Assembly: GCA_947579665.1 (NCBI GenBank)
Contig: OX388345.1
Location: 36,361,849 to 36,425,848 of the forward strand
Direction: 5' to 3'
Length of the DNA: 64,000 bases
DNA from: Sympetrum striolatum
Lineage: Eukaryota; Arthropoda; Insecta; Odonata; Libellulidae
Shown here: piece after piece, positions 48,141-60,846 of the stretch
Layout: every line of letters starts with the position of its first letter
How positions within the stretch are numbered: position 1 is the stretch's first letter
Notes under the pieces: generated by a model
The model's database searches: none
What the model was told of the DNA's origin: nothing
Seen by the model: the letters and a program-made list of their open reading frames with translations, nothing else
Translations under genes and position numbers: made by a program

Positions 48141-48689
48141 AACTAAATGCATTAAACATTTTTTAAGAAACTTTTATTGAATATAATGTATTACCTTACG
48201 CCGCAATTTAAAAATCTACTTTATCCTCCCAATGTTTGCTAAAGATCCATCCGTCTCCACAAATCTTTTCATCTCTTTCGTTAGAACTGATTAATATTTT
48301 AATATTTTACCAAGCTCTAGATCGTAACAGTGTAACGAATAATTTTCCATGATCGAAACGAAAGCGAACCCATTTTTCTCTGCGAAGTTTTTATCATTGG
48401 AAAAATTGCTTGAATTACAGAAAATCGTCTCCTCTTAAAATTGGCTTGTGCTTTCTTACCCTTAATTTCAATTTCAAATTGGTTTGAATTTCCAAGTTAT
48501 TGATGAGAGAAAACGTATAAGCTCTACTTTAAAACCGCCTTAGTCATCAAAGGGAGGTTTTATAAAGTTTACAAAATTTTCTTCTTTTTATCTGAATTCT
48601 AATAATGGTGAATCCCAAACGATATTTCATGGGCCAAATAAGAATACTTCTTTAAGTTAAGTTTAGTTACTTGTCTAGATTAAAATAAT
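48141..48689. other. Non-coding stretch
   Basis: Nothing recognised. Confidence 0.5.
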
Positions 48690-48726
48690 TACCGGTTTCG
48701 GGTCCTTCGGCACTCATCATGAAACT
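48690..48726 (-). ncRNA. Hammerhead-like motif of a dispersed retroelement
   Basis: The minus strand reads CATGATGAG, then TGCCGAAGGACC, then CGAAACCGG, the same order of a GATGA core, hairpin and GAAAC as in the other loci. The first core base pair departs from consensus. I could not define ends or a target duplication. Confidence 0.35.
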
Positions 48727-50284
48727 GGTTGTTGTTTTTCGTGTTTTTAGTGGTTTTTACGTGTGGTAGTGTACTGGTGTTCTCGTTTATTTTACATTGT
48801 GAAAATAAAAATAATTTTATCATTCCCATCATCATGGAAATGAACTTTCACGTAGTCAAGCATTATCTATTGAGAAAAAAGGGAAGATTACATGCATTCA
48901 CTATGGGAGTATTATCATCAGCTGCAGTTGAACTCAAGATTCCTTTCTAAAGTAACGGCTTATTTCAATAAACAATCAGATTCTCTTCAGAATACTGTGA
49001 TTTTATACTTCTATATTATAGGAAAATGCAATAAATTATTTTTCGAGTGCCTATCAATGTTTTCCCATGAGTACTAGTATCGGATAGAATTTGAACTATA
49101 TGCCTGACGGAATAATTATAATAGATAAATATTGATGATTGCAAAGATCATCATGCATTTTTTAGTAGAAGATAGACTGTTTGAGTTATTTCTGTTTTTT
49201 ATACATTGTGTCGTAATTTTTATCACAAAGGTAAAACAGAAAAAAACTCAAAATAATTATTAGATTAAGGTGTTTCTGCTGTAACTGCGGATTTAATGAA
49301 ACGTAAAGTAAAAAACGTCTATTTTGGGTGATATGTAGACTTGAAAGTCTTTTCTGTAATATATGTCTTTAAATATCAATAACATGAAAACTCTATTGAA
49401 AGATTTGAAATTGGAATTAAAGTAGTAATTAGATGGTATGTACTAACTAAACACAAAAGAAATATGAAACCAAAGCATTACAAATAAAAATATATTAGTT
49501 CTTTTCGAAAGTGACTTCATGATACAGGAAAATACATATAAATGTTTAGTTGTACTTTTCCATGCGCAAACAATTCTCGACTCCGCTTCGTAAAAGTGGA
49601 GCTCTTTGAATGTAAACGCGCTGTTCATCTCCGTGGAAACAAAAGCATTGATCCGTTGATCCTCGCCATTTGCGAAGCAGAAGTTTGCTCTCAATACATG
49701 TTTAGTCCCGTGCATTTCTCGCGTGTGTATCATCCGACGGTCGGGGAAGACGCATCGACAACAGAAGTGTATCTTTGGCAAACTCAAGCGTTGGCAGTTA
49801 TTTGAAGTCTCTTTCCATGAGACGGTGTTAACCTCGATTCCGCCTTCAGGAATCGTAAAATTTTCATTACCGCTTCGAATGTTTTATCCCGGCTCTATTT
49901 GGTAACGAGTCTTTAAAATTCTTACTCATGAAAGAGAAGTGAGGTTTTTAGCAATCTAAAGTTTTCTTCGCGATCAAGGCGGAAATATTAACTTTGATCA
50001 GTGTCTTCTGTAAGCTAAGCTCGCTGATTCCACTCCGTCCGGAATTTTATTGTATTTATTGAATAATATTCAGGGCTGTTCTGAATGCTAAGAAGGACAG
50101 GACACAGCAATAACCCCTTGCACGGGCCATAAGTTCAATATCCAATATCCTGGTATGTAATTTTCGAAGAGCCCGTTCGTCCCCCCCTTTATTTCAGAAA
50201 TGGTTTGATTTAGAGATTCGGAACAAACTGCATGGTGTTTGTATAAGTTAGAAACCCCTAAGAAGACAATTAATTTACTCTACA
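48727..50284. other. Non-coding stretch
   Basis: Open frames at 49443-49787 (minus) and 49542-49805 (plus) overlap each other and match nothing I know. A weak relative of the 42850 repeat family lies near 50085-50165. Confidence 0.45.
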
Positions 50285-50330
50285 AATTAATGAGAATGCT
50301 CGGGTTCGAACCCAGTACTCCATAGTACGT
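50285..50330. repeat. Isolated tRNA T-arm-like motif
   Basis: tgctcgggttcgaacccagta (T-arm stem and loop, readable as a B box on either strand because TTCGAA is a palindrome) stands alone without an acceptor stem. Probably a remnant of a tRNA-derived repeat. Confidence 0.35.
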
Positions 50331-51592
50331 TTCCATAAGGAATGCGCGTAAAGTTTGTTTTTGTACCTTGCAGGCTTTTTTACTTTTAATTTTTAAAGCC
50401 ACAATTCTTTAATTTTTGGGGATTTTAAGTCCATACCGAATTAATGTTAGGAACTAATGTCAGAATTTATGAAGAGGAGACAATTTACTGAAATTTCAGC
50501 GAATGTAAACAATGATATTTAAATAGCAGGAACAAAATTACGGCCATTTTGGAGTTTTTCTTTATCAAACCGATTTACAAAGGGACATTTATACGTTCGT
50601 TTGTGATGATCAAGATGACGAAGAAATATTACACCGAAGAAGGGGATGATTTTTGAAAGACAGAATTTTAACGCAAACTTGATTTATTTCTAGTATTAAA
50701 ATAATTTACAATTTAAAAGTACAAGCAACAAATTTAGCATCACATCCATATGTCTTCTGATGCACCTAGATTTACAATAGTCTTCTTCTAAGTGCTGTAA
50801 GACGAGCAGCTGCATTCTGATACCAGCATTCCTTCATCACTTTTGGCATCTTATGAATCCCCTCAAAGGATTGCCATCTGTTTGGAATTATCCCCTTGAA
50901 CTGGCGCTAAGTTTAATATTAAAAGTCTTTCATTCGAAATATTTCTTTGGAAGATCTATGAACTACAGTGTGTAGATGCTAATTAATTTATTTTGTTTAC
51001 TAGATATTTTAACTAAAATCGAGCAAAATGACTTGGGAATATATGAAAGACATTATATCACATCTCGTACTAGATGGCAAAATATTTCAACACAACTCTG
51101 TACCGAGGTTTGTGAGATAGTAATCATATACCAGGGATGGATTACAGTACACAAATATTGTTTTATATGAGCAGAGAAAGGAGGGAATTTGCCACGAAAA
51201 AATATTCTGGAGGGAGATAAAATGTTTCCAATATAGGATATTTAATGTTCAAATTAGCTTGAAAGCCGGTGAATTGTAGTGCATTTAGTCGTATTCCTAA
51301 GCAGTGAACTTGGGAAGAATTTGGAATGTGTAGCACGATGGATGCAAGAGTAACTTTAGATCATAAAATACGAAATATGCATTCTTGAAGCATTATAATT
51401 TTAAGTATAATTTGATGCAAAGCAAATATTCTCTATTGCATATTTGAATTCAAAGTAAATTTGAACGCAATTTTTACATTAATTAGTTGAAGAATAACTC
51501 TAAGGCATGATATTGCTACTGTATTTGGCGTTTTATTATTTACCAATTATATATCGGATTATAATAATTAAAGGTACCAAAACCTATGTCAC
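50331..51592. other. Non-coding stretch
   Basis: No gene recognised. A weak relative of the 42850 repeat family may lie at 50868-50990. Confidence 0.45.
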
Positions 51593-52383
51593 TTGAATAA
51601 AAAGTGTGAATCTCCTTACTTTCAAAGTCGAAGAAATCACCAGAGGCTTGGAGACCATTTTAAAAAAATCACCCAATGCTCAAATGAGATTTTCCTTCAA
51701 AGTATCATATCAAAGCTTTTACATCCTTGGAATTCCGAAAGGATTCCGAGGCAAGGTATTCCACTAGCCCACCTAAGACGTCCTCCGAGGCAAACGATAG
51801 GACAATGGGCGTTGCAGACCGTGCTTCTTCCGAGAGAGGCGACGTCACGCGCCTTACTCTCTCTCAAGAGCAGACCTCTTCTTCTTTTCGAGAACGCTTG
51901 GGGCGAAAACACTCGACCAGTCGGCGGAGAGGAAAGCCTTTTCTTGACCGCAAACCACAGAAACCAAGCGGAAGGAGAGTGGTGTGGCACAAGGGATGGG
52001 AGATAAGAGACAAACTGTTACTAAGGATGGAGGAGAGTGAGGAATTCCTGGTGCCTACTATAGGACGCTGATGTATGGCCCCTGAGATGTTTTCCAAGAC
52101 CTCTTTCCCCGAACTTTTTTACGTATTTCCTATAGTTCGTGCCCCGACTCTTCCTGCTTCCAAGTCTTTGTTTTGTTTAGGAAAAAGGTCGAGGACATTG
52201 AACCCATGGAGAGGGATGGAAATAATGTTTGCATCTCGTTTTTTACCGATAAAATTCGAAGAGGTGGAGCGTGGAAAGAAAATAAATCCAAACAATGGTG
52301 AGCTTATAATTTTTTTACGGTTCAAAATTTTGCGACTCTTCAGGTCTCTGTCTGGTAGGAAATTCAGAATTGAAGCTGTTTAG
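51593..52383. other. GC-richer block with overlapping unrecognised open frames
   Basis: Four frames of 97-137 codons overlap here on both strands (51593-52006, 51727-52071, 52075-52383, 51697-51990). Simultaneous openness in several frames suggests a lack of stops from higher G+C, not one real exon. No domain is recognised. If a hidden exon exists in this window, this block and 30595-31345 are the first places to look. Confidence 0.25.
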
Positions 52384-53191
52384 AGGGTACTAATGGCCAC
52401 TGAAGGTTATACCGGATATGAACGAATGTTTAAGGAAATAAGAATTTAGCTTTTGTATGAAAAAGAATCGTAAAGAAAATAACAATGTACTGAGAATTCT
52501 TATGGAGTATCAGTGTTGATAGAATTAGATAATCGAAATTGAAGAATAAAGATTGAAAACTCGTTGGTACTGCCGAAAATGATATCTTAGCCAAAGTTAG
52601 GCATCCTAGAATAAGATAATGTCCGTTATAAACAGATATGAATTTATGGATTGTCATCGTGGCAAATAATCTACGATAGAATTTCTGTAATGATTCATTC
52701 TGATTTGTATTCTGGCAGTTTATGCTAATTTTTCTTACTTCTGACTGCTGCTGTTATATCCCATCCAACGTTTGTGTAGCGATTGATGAGTAACTTCGAG
52801 ATTAGTCATATATAATCAATCATTTCTTGGGATGAATTTTGAGGAATTTATAAAGTTATTGTAATCATTTGATTTACTTCGAGAACATTTTTCAAGCCTC
52901 ATTTTAATATTGAAATAACCCCGAATAAAACTGATAATATCTTCTAAGCCATTCGAATCCAAAGATAAGTAAATAATTTATATATCATTAGAAATTGTTT
53001 TGTGTTATCGATATTGCTGGTTTTCTGTTGGTCGGATTCATCTCTTCTGGATTAACAATGGGTTGTGTTAATGAAAATATAAATGCTATTCCATGATATG
53101 TTTCTGGAAATTATAAAATGGAATTTTACTATTCTTTACTTAAATTTTAATTCTATTCGTGTTCAAACGTTTTACTTCCTCGCCGACCAAA
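52384..53191. other. Non-coding stretch
   Basis: Nothing recognised. Confidence 0.5.
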
Positions 53192-53499
53192 ATGAGTGTA
53201 TCATGAACTCAATATGCGAAAGTGTTACCTCGTGGAAGGCCATAATAATGGAAAAAAAATACATCATAAACTCCCACAGAATTTATTGGTACGACATGTT
53301 TCGCTATCGGACTAGCATCTTCAGGCCACTTTTACTTAACAGCACATCTTTTCTGTTTTTGCATTGTTTATTCAGCATAATTTGATATACTGTAAAGAGA
53401 ACGTTGCCTGTTGATGCTATTTCACTAGCGAAACATGTCGCACCAATAAATTCCATGGGAGCGTACGAAGTAATTCTTTTCCATTATGAGTGTATCATG
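53192..53499. mobile_element. Foldback element with two inverted hammerhead-like motifs and 14-bp target duplication
   Basis: The direct repeats atgagtgtatcatg at 53192-53205 and 53486-53499 flank a 280-bp insert. Its arms, 53247-53335 and 53397-53485, are reverse complements with modest divergence; the right arm abuts the duplication. Each arm holds a hammerhead-like motif reading outwards: minus CTGAAGA (53324-53318), hairpin GCTA/TAGC, GAAAC (53302-53298), ATGTC; and plus CTGTTGA (53408-53414), hairpin GCTA/TAGC, GAAAC (53430-53434), ATGTC. The helix II arms are identical while their loops differ. No protein is encoded. Most likely a non-autonomous derivative of a Penelope-like element. 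Confidence 0.7.
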
Positions 53500-55242
53500 G
53501 TATATTTGATTTTAAAGAGATTGTCTGATTACTCTTACACACCCATAAAGATTCATGCACAACGCCTAACTCTCCTTCGATATGTTTTCTTGCGTTTGTA
53601 CGATATATTCTTTTCTTCGATTTCCTTTTTTCCCGATCCTCTTCTCCTCTGTTATCGCTCCTCCCCTTATCTCAGGACCGTTATCTACTTCTTGACGTTC
53701 GACATCGAGTTTTTCCATTTATCTTTTTCCTTCTTTTGGTTTCTCAGCTATTTCTCGACCATTTTCCCTTCTTCGGTTCGCCTTTTTCCCCCGGGCCGCC
53801 ATCTACCTCTCTCCTCCAATACCATTCCTCCCCCTACGTCCCTCTCCATATCCTCAATCTATCTCATCTTCACATATATACAGGGGAAATCCCATTTGAA
53901 GGGTTCAGGCAGCATGTGTTCATTTACGAAGGGTATGTGAAAGTTAGAAAGTAATTTTGGGGTATATTTCCTCAAAGTTGGCCCAACCGTGGTTTTCGCT
54001 CCCATTTTTAGCTGCTACCACCCATCAAAATATATTTCATGTATTACTTTTTGTATGTTGAACGTATTGGAATTGTCAACTGAATATCAAATAGTATTTT
54101 TTGCATAATATCACTGTATCTGTAGAACATATCAGGGGTTTCGAGTCTTATGCACCAATGTTTGCCCAAAGTGGTAAGCGATAGATTTTTTGGCACAATG
54201 CTTCGTATATACTTTTCCCTTTAATAATAAATCCCCTGAGTAAATAAATGTGAATGCTGTAAAATTAATCATGATGATCATTCAGTAACAATACATGGAC
54301 AAACTACCTCACTCCTCACCTTGGCTAGTAAGCCTCATTCCTCTCTACTTGCTCTAGGTAGACAATGCTATAGGAAGTGAGGTTACAACTGGCCTTCGTG
54401 TTGTTTACCTCTAAAGCCATATTTTAATCCCATCGTTTATATAGTAACATAAATCATATCTGTATTTAACTCTATGGTTTGGCACCACATTGACACTCAA
54501 GTCCTTTATATTTATCGAATATGTTACTCAAGCCACCTAAGGTTCTTTCTCTGGAATAGTTTGGGCTGTTAGAGGTGATCGCATGGTTGCATAATCAGTA
54601 GGCTTATAGTATTTCCTGTTGCCCGCCCACAAGGATATGCTATTATTATTCGATTATAGAAAACAATATAAAAATAAAATTGTATTTTGATTCCGTTTAT
54701 ATATTTCAATGCAACCTACATGTATTATCAACGATTTTGAATATATTTTCCAAATTATGGTATATCATGTTTCGATAAAAATACATGAAATATTCCATAA
54801 TATTGTAAGTATCCTACTACCCATTTAGAATGACCCGAACTCGTTTGAATTTCTACAACAAAGTAAACACTAAGAAAAGAATGTAATACTACCCAATTCT
54901 TGATGTAGAAATTCTTATTTGTAGTATCCCAAAAATCAGAACTAAATATTCAGTTAGAATTTTAATGTATCGTTGGGTACATAATACGAACGCAAGACTA
55001 TTTTGTTTTATTCACTGAGTTTTGACTTCCTGTGATATTCACTGAGTAAGCGTAATTGAATTACATTAAACCTTTTAACTGAAATTTTAAGAATACATTG
55101 CGGAAGATCAGTGACTTTTTCCGCCTTTTGTGGAAAAAATGGTACATGTCTGAAGTTTATCATATATGTGAATTACTGATTTTCTTTTCGATTCGTCTCG
55201 TTTTATGGTTCCAATTTATGCAACAGATTCGTTGATACCATA
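53500..55242. other. Non-coding stretch with a pyrimidine-rich block at 53570-53880
   Basis: The C/T-rich block gives the open frames 53404-53940 and 53736-53954, which are low-complexity; the first starts at TTG inside the foldback element. Neither is accepted as a gene. Confidence 0.5.
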
Positions 55243-55830
55243 ATGCTTATCCTTTCGATTAAACGTCATCTCTTATTCGATCTTCTTAATCTTGGTTTCC
55301 CCTCAATTTCTTCGTTCATCAATTGTTTCGGGAATATTTTACAACCGACTCCTTTCCCCCATCCACCCTCACGTCTTTCCCATTTTCTTCAATTTGCCAT
55401 TCGCTTCTGTCTCCCACTCCATTATCCCCTCTCCTCGGTGTTTCCTCCACTCCAGTCCGCTATTTCCAGCCAGAGCTCAACCGCCCACGCTCATCTGAAA
55501 AGATGAAGCTTTGGTACACCGCTCACGTACAATGACTCCCTTTTCCTCTCCTTCCACGACACGCCAAAGAGCCCGTCGACGGGGAATATTTTCATCGTCA
55601 AACCAACCGAACTTCATCCGCATTACGGTTGTCGGCCCAGCGCGCGTACGGGAATTTGGAAGATATATAAAAGCTGTTAAGGGATTACTCCCTAGTTTTC
55701 CTCTCCTTCGCTCCCCCCTTTCTGGCCCTGTTCCCTCGACATCCTTCCAGCAATACGTCTTTTTTGCTTCGGACGACGAGGCGCATGTTTCCAAAACTAG
55801 ATTTTGGGAGGCTTTTCCGATTTGAGGTGC
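55243..55830 (+). other. Pyrimidine-rich, GC-richer block with overlapping open frames
   Basis: Five frames on both strands are open at once (for example 55243-55506, 55477-55794 and 55511-55825). None is recognisable and none has splice signals I would trust. The block resembles those at 16830-17280 and 28100-28440 in composition. Confidence 0.35.
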
Positions 55831-57035
55831 TTTAGTCAGGTTTGCTCAAGTTTTAATCCCCCGGAGGAAACTTTTTATCCCCGGTTGTCTGTCGTCGCGT
55901 TTTCTTAATTAAATTATGCTGAAGACTTCCTCTTAAACGTATTTGATTCGGCGGCATTCTGATTTAAGGTATCACATTTCCGTTAAAATTCCGTTCCGAG
56001 AATGAAAGCACCAGTTGCAATTACCGGTTACGTTGTTTTGTTTTAAAACTATGAATTCTCTAATACAAATAGTAATGTCATGTAATTGATAAGTGTAAAA
56101 ATACTGTCCGTTTCAGTTATTTATTTAGTTAATTAAATCTAGCGATGTCTGGTGGAACTGAAGGAATTGTGTATTTAGTAATATCTTCCTGGTAAATTGA
56201 ATGGCCTAGAAGGTAAAGCACAAAAATTAAAATCCCTTTTATATTGAAAGTACAGAGACAATGATTAAAATCTTTAATCATTTAAATGGGTCACATGTTT
56301 TGTTTTAAAAACGTAAATGCTGTTAAAAAATTGATTTGATGGTATCCTTCTCTACATGGTTTGAAAAGAGGGTTTTATACCCTGGCTTATTAATCAGGAA
56401 CACGGAGTGCTAAGGGATACGGGGTGGTAAGGGATACGGAGTAGTTCGAGGGAAAGAGAAGGTAAAAGATGATGTAATTGTTTACTTAGTTTTTAAACTT
56501 ACGTACATTTTTTGATATACTTAAGTTTATGCTTAGGATCTTTTTTGACTAGAGGAAATTTTAACTCAGATCCTTAACCAGTCGAACTCAAATCCTTAAC
56601 CAGCCGGACAAATTTCTTACCTGAATTCATATCTTTTGGACACTTCATCGTCACCTAATCATCTAAATAGCTTTCCACGTTTCTATTATTTAATAATCTT
56701 TGTTTATTTAATACTTATAGTAGCTGTTAACAAAATTAATCCTGTACATTTTTCGAGTGAATTCATCGTAGTAATCATGAATTTTGTATTCGCGAAATAA
56801 TGTTGTTACTTTTTGTTGAAATTTCTAGATCGAGAACTGTATGTATCATTTAAAAAATATGAAGATATTTAGGGTTGAATTAATTCCAAAGCCATAAGCT
56901 TCAGTTAATATATACTATTTTTACATATATTTTTGTCTCTTAAAGTGCGTACAAAAATTGTTTTTTATATTTTTTATTATAATATTCAGAAAGCGATATT
57001 TCGTAATAAAATTCAAAAAACATTTACTACAGTTG
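55831..57035. other. Non-coding stretch with small tandem duplications
   Basis: Short imperfect doublets occur at about 56405-56450 (taagggatacgg) and 56563-56606 (ccttaaccag), each of two copies. Nothing else recognised. Confidence 0.5.
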
Positions 57036-57850
57036 TTAGGAATATACCAACTGCAATAAATGTAATTTGATTTTCCGTTCTTTCAGATCGATGAAACCTT
57101 TTGGCTTGTATATATTTCCTAATCCATCCCACATGAGTTCATTTCCATCCCCAAAACAAACGCGCGAGAGCCCACTAATTGGCGCGCATCCCCTCGTGTC
57201 TCCGTAATTTTTAATATCACCCAGGAGCGGACCCCTTTCCTTGGGAAAGGTTACCGCCGATCGATCTCCGATATATGTCCGATTACCCAGTGAAAAAACG
57301 CCGCCCACGGGCGTCATCGTCATCCGAAAAGGGCAATATCCAAGCGCCCCCAGCAGAGATGACGACGGAGGCCCGGAAAGGTTAAGTGGAGTCGTTCCAT
57401 GGGACCCCTTAACGGTGCGCGACATACGGCCCATTGTACTCCGCGGAAAGGATAAAAAAGATACGGTCGCGGTTTCGACAAAGCCCCCGTCCTCCGCAAG
57501 TTTAACCTCAAGGAGGTCTCATCCTCTTCGGAACTGTTGAAAGGAGATAAATATAGTTTTCGGGAGCGAGATATGTGTTTTGCGGGTGAGCGGGGGGTTC
57601 TCTCTCCCCAGCCTCGCGGGAAATCTTTTGCACAGTCTCGCGCTGAGCTCACGCATCGATTTTCAATGCGAGGTGGGTACTGGGGGAGGGGGTTGGTCGG
57701 GGTAGAAACACAAGGGGGAGAAAGATACGGGAGGGAGAATTAGGGCGAGAGAAAGAGGGATAAGTAGAACGGGTCGTGGGAAGGACAACCCCGCGAACGA
57801 CTCGTACGATTTTAGGGGTGAAACCAGAACTCCGGTACCTGCTTGTTTCG
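57036..57850. other. GC-rich, CpG-rich block with overlapping open frames
   Basis: Frames on both strands (57036-57434 and 57320-57652 minus; 57241-57540 plus) overlap almost fully and none is recognisable. CpG is frequent between 57150 and 57620, in contrast to the surroundings, so a regulatory or promoter role is possible but unproven. Confidence 0.3.
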
Positions 57851-58869
57851 AACCGTTCTTCAAACGGGAGCGATAGTGAAAGAAATGTTGTGGGTATTTT
57901 TTCCGGGGCTTACGGAGGAAGAAAGTAAGGAAAGTGTTTTTACAGGAGTGAAATTTTAAAGCTTTATCCCTTAGAGTCCTCAGGTACATACTTAGCCGGA
58001 ATCCTTTCGTGAGACTAGGCATGTAATAGGTTTTGTTAATTGTAGGGGATGAGGCTAGATTAAGGTTTATCGAATTTCGATAATGAACTCCTTTGGCAAT
58101 CATGTTCGTTTATTGACCACTTTGATCAATATTTCTGGTTGTGAATGACAAAGGGAGAGAGGTGGAGAAAAATATAATTTTACTATTAATCGATTTACAT
58201 CTGAAGAAGATGTTATAAATGACTTCTGAAAGACAAGTCTCATAAAATTGTCATCTCTCGTTTAATAGTTATTATTTTTGGCCCATTTTTAATAACCTCT
58301 TTCTATGTTAATATACCAGATATAAGTGAATCAATTATTTTACTCTAGTTTTACTAATTATTTACCTAGTTTACTACGTTTATTTACCAGTTATAAGTTT
58401 ACTGATTATTTAAATTTGCTTTTACTAATTATTTCCGTGAAAAGATATTTTCATTTACCGGGTACAGTTATACCATTAATTTTCCCAATATTTTCGTTTA
58501 TAAGGAGCATGTGAAGGCACATATTTTTAAACGCTTATTTAATTACGTTTATCCTTGTTTCTTTTCGTTTCAAGCCTGACATACAGGTGGAAAATGTGAG
58601 ATACCTTTGTAATCCACCGCCTTTTTAAACGCAAGAGCTCTTAATTGCTGATTCTGACAGGTTTTGTTTCGGAAACCTGACGTTCCCTCCGCTCTTTGAC
58701 TCTCAACTGTGTAAACTTAACTCAAGCAGTGCGCGTGTCTTTTATTCAAGCTTCTCCACAAAAGCTTCGTGCGTGGCAAATGTGTTTAACTCAATGCACC
58801 GAGGCTTAATTACTTCGCGGGAAAAATACGGGGACATGAAGAAAGTTTGGGCATAAATCTTTTAGATTC
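57851..58869. other. Non-coding stretch
   Basis: Nothing recognised; 58290-58450 repeats ttta(c/a)taatt-like text as simple AT-rich sequence. Confidence 0.5.
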
Positions 58870-59450
58870 AAATTCGAAGGAAAGGGAGAGGAAGGAGGAA
58901 GCGAAGAAGAGAGATGATAATAGAGAGGCGAGCAAACGACTTAATGGTGGGGAGATTTTCAGTCTTTAATGTTTCATCTTACGTTTAAACCATAGCGAAA
59001 GGGGAGGAGAGAGGGAGGGACATGAGGAAGGGAGTGGGAGGAGATAGTGGTAGAGTAACAGAGAGGTTAAGGAGGGGTTGGGGGAAGGAAGGAGGTGGTT
59101 GAAATGGAATGAAGGAAAAGTTTGGTTGCAGGAGAGAAATGGAGTAAGAGAAAGACCGAAAAGTTACGAGACAGGGTAAAAGAGGTAGCCAAAAGTGAGG
59201 GGGTGGTTTTTCGGAGACGGATGGCGGGTTTTGAGAAGAGGGACTCCGAGTTTAGGGTCTGTGGGAGGGAAACGAGAGAGCGGGTAGAAAGGGCCGGGGA
59301 AAGGAAGTCGGGGCCGGGGGCGAATATTCGAAGGGACGTGAAAGACGGAGTATTGATGGAAAATACGGAGAAAATTTTGCTGAAGGCAGAAAACGAAGCT
59401 GCGTCTCAGGTGGGAGTTAGGGACCGAATCCAGGCCCCGGCTAATGTATA
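58870..59450 (+). repeat. Purine-rich strand-asymmetric tract
   Basis: The plus strand is mainly A and G, with runs such as ggagaggaaggaggaagc and gaggagagagggaggg. The open frames 59122-59451 (plus) and 59164-59490 (minus) follow the bias and are not accepted. Confidence 0.7.
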
Positions 59451-60571
59451 AATCAGGAGATAATTGATCACGAGGGAGGGTGAGAGGCATCCTGAGAGGA
59501 TGAAATTAATTTTTACTTGACTCCGTTCGTAAGAAATCATCCCAAAATCTCTCTTAATCTGTAAGGAAGTTCATTAACGGTGTCAGTCATTTTGCTTTTT
59601 TCTTCCATCGATCTTGCGAAAAATCTGATTGATTGTGTTAATTTAGATTTTTATGTTACACGTTACATGTTGAATATCATGAGTTTCCAACTATTTTGGC
59701 CCCGTGTCCTCTTTGACATAAGTACCCATATACCTTACTCATATTCATTAGAGGCAGGTATATAGTATTCGAATGTAAATTTTTTCTTCGAAAATGTAGA
59801 TATTTAGTTTAAGTTCTACCTAGCAGTACAATCATGGGATAACTTGGAGTTCCACCAACATATCTGATTTGAAATACTTCAGTAATTTAATTATTTACTA
59901 AATATTCCCATACCTTTTGAAAAAACTTCCTGTATCACTTGAGGAGGATATGGCAACACTAAGTGGGAACCTCTGTTGTGTATGATACATTAATTACGGC
60001 AAAAATCTCCAAATTAAATATACTAGTTTTTATCCTCCATAACGTTGAGAGGGTACAAAATTATTTTATATAATTAGGTACTGAGTTTCCCCGAAAGAAA
60101 GATAAGGTTTTGAATTCATTTTCGCTCCTAAAGATGCCTTAGGGCTTACTTTCAGGTAATATCGTTTTTTTACTAATGGCACTGAGGATATTCAACACCT
60201 AAAAATCATTCTTTAGTTCCATATTCACCCTGGTGGCGTACTTTTTTGATTTTGTTTAAGATTTATCTAAATTATTATGTCAATAATATTATTTTTGTTT
60301 ATATATACATTCATTTCTTTATGATTAAATACGTCTACTGAGTTTCAACGAACGAACGAAATCCGTCGGCCTGGTTGGCAATCTCAACAACGGCCTATAT
60401 TTGGAGTACGGCTCATATTAATAACATCCAGTAAAATAATTCTATGGCTTACTTTAGGTGAAATACGGTATTCTAATAAAACAATTAGTATTTCGAGTAC
60501 TTAATGAATATCACCTTAGGCATGTAGCACATGTACAGCAATCTGCTTGTAAAAATTAACCAAAATGTAGA
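59451..60571. other. Non-coding stretch
   Basis: Nothing recognised. Confidence 0.5.
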
Positions 60572-60846
60572 ATTAGGTCAGTTTGATGAAAGAAGCAAGC
60601 TGAACAGGGAACAATTTATTTATACAATAATACCACATGAAATACAAATACATTGAATACAATTTTTCAGGTAAACTCCACCTGAAAATGATGCAATAAA
60701 TCGAAACCCGGGTCGTCAGTTGTATTTCTTGTGGTGATATTGTATAAATAAATTATTCCCTAGTCAGCGTACATCTTTTGTCATGGAATACCACCAAGTT
60801 AAGGCTCAGACAGTCGATTTCCTTTTTTTTATTAGGTCAGTTTGAT
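60572..60846 (+). mobile_element. Foldback element with hammerhead-like motif and 16-bp target duplication
   Basis: The direct repeats attaggtcagtttgat at 60572-60587 and 60831-60846 flank a 243-bp insert. Inside, 60602-60647 and 60720-60765 are near-perfect inverted arms of 46 bp. Between them lies CTGAAAATG (60682-60690), a spacer, GAAAC (60703-60707) and GGTCGTC (60711-60717), in the order of a hammerhead core, though the core itself is decayed. The right end is T8 (60823-60830) just before the duplication. It encodes no protein. The build matches the element at 53192-53499. Confidence 0.65.

Noticed and set aside
53404..53940. 178-codon plus-strand frame
   Set aside because: It begins at TTG inside the foldback element and continues into a pyrimidine-rich block; the first part is transposon end sequence and no domain is visible.
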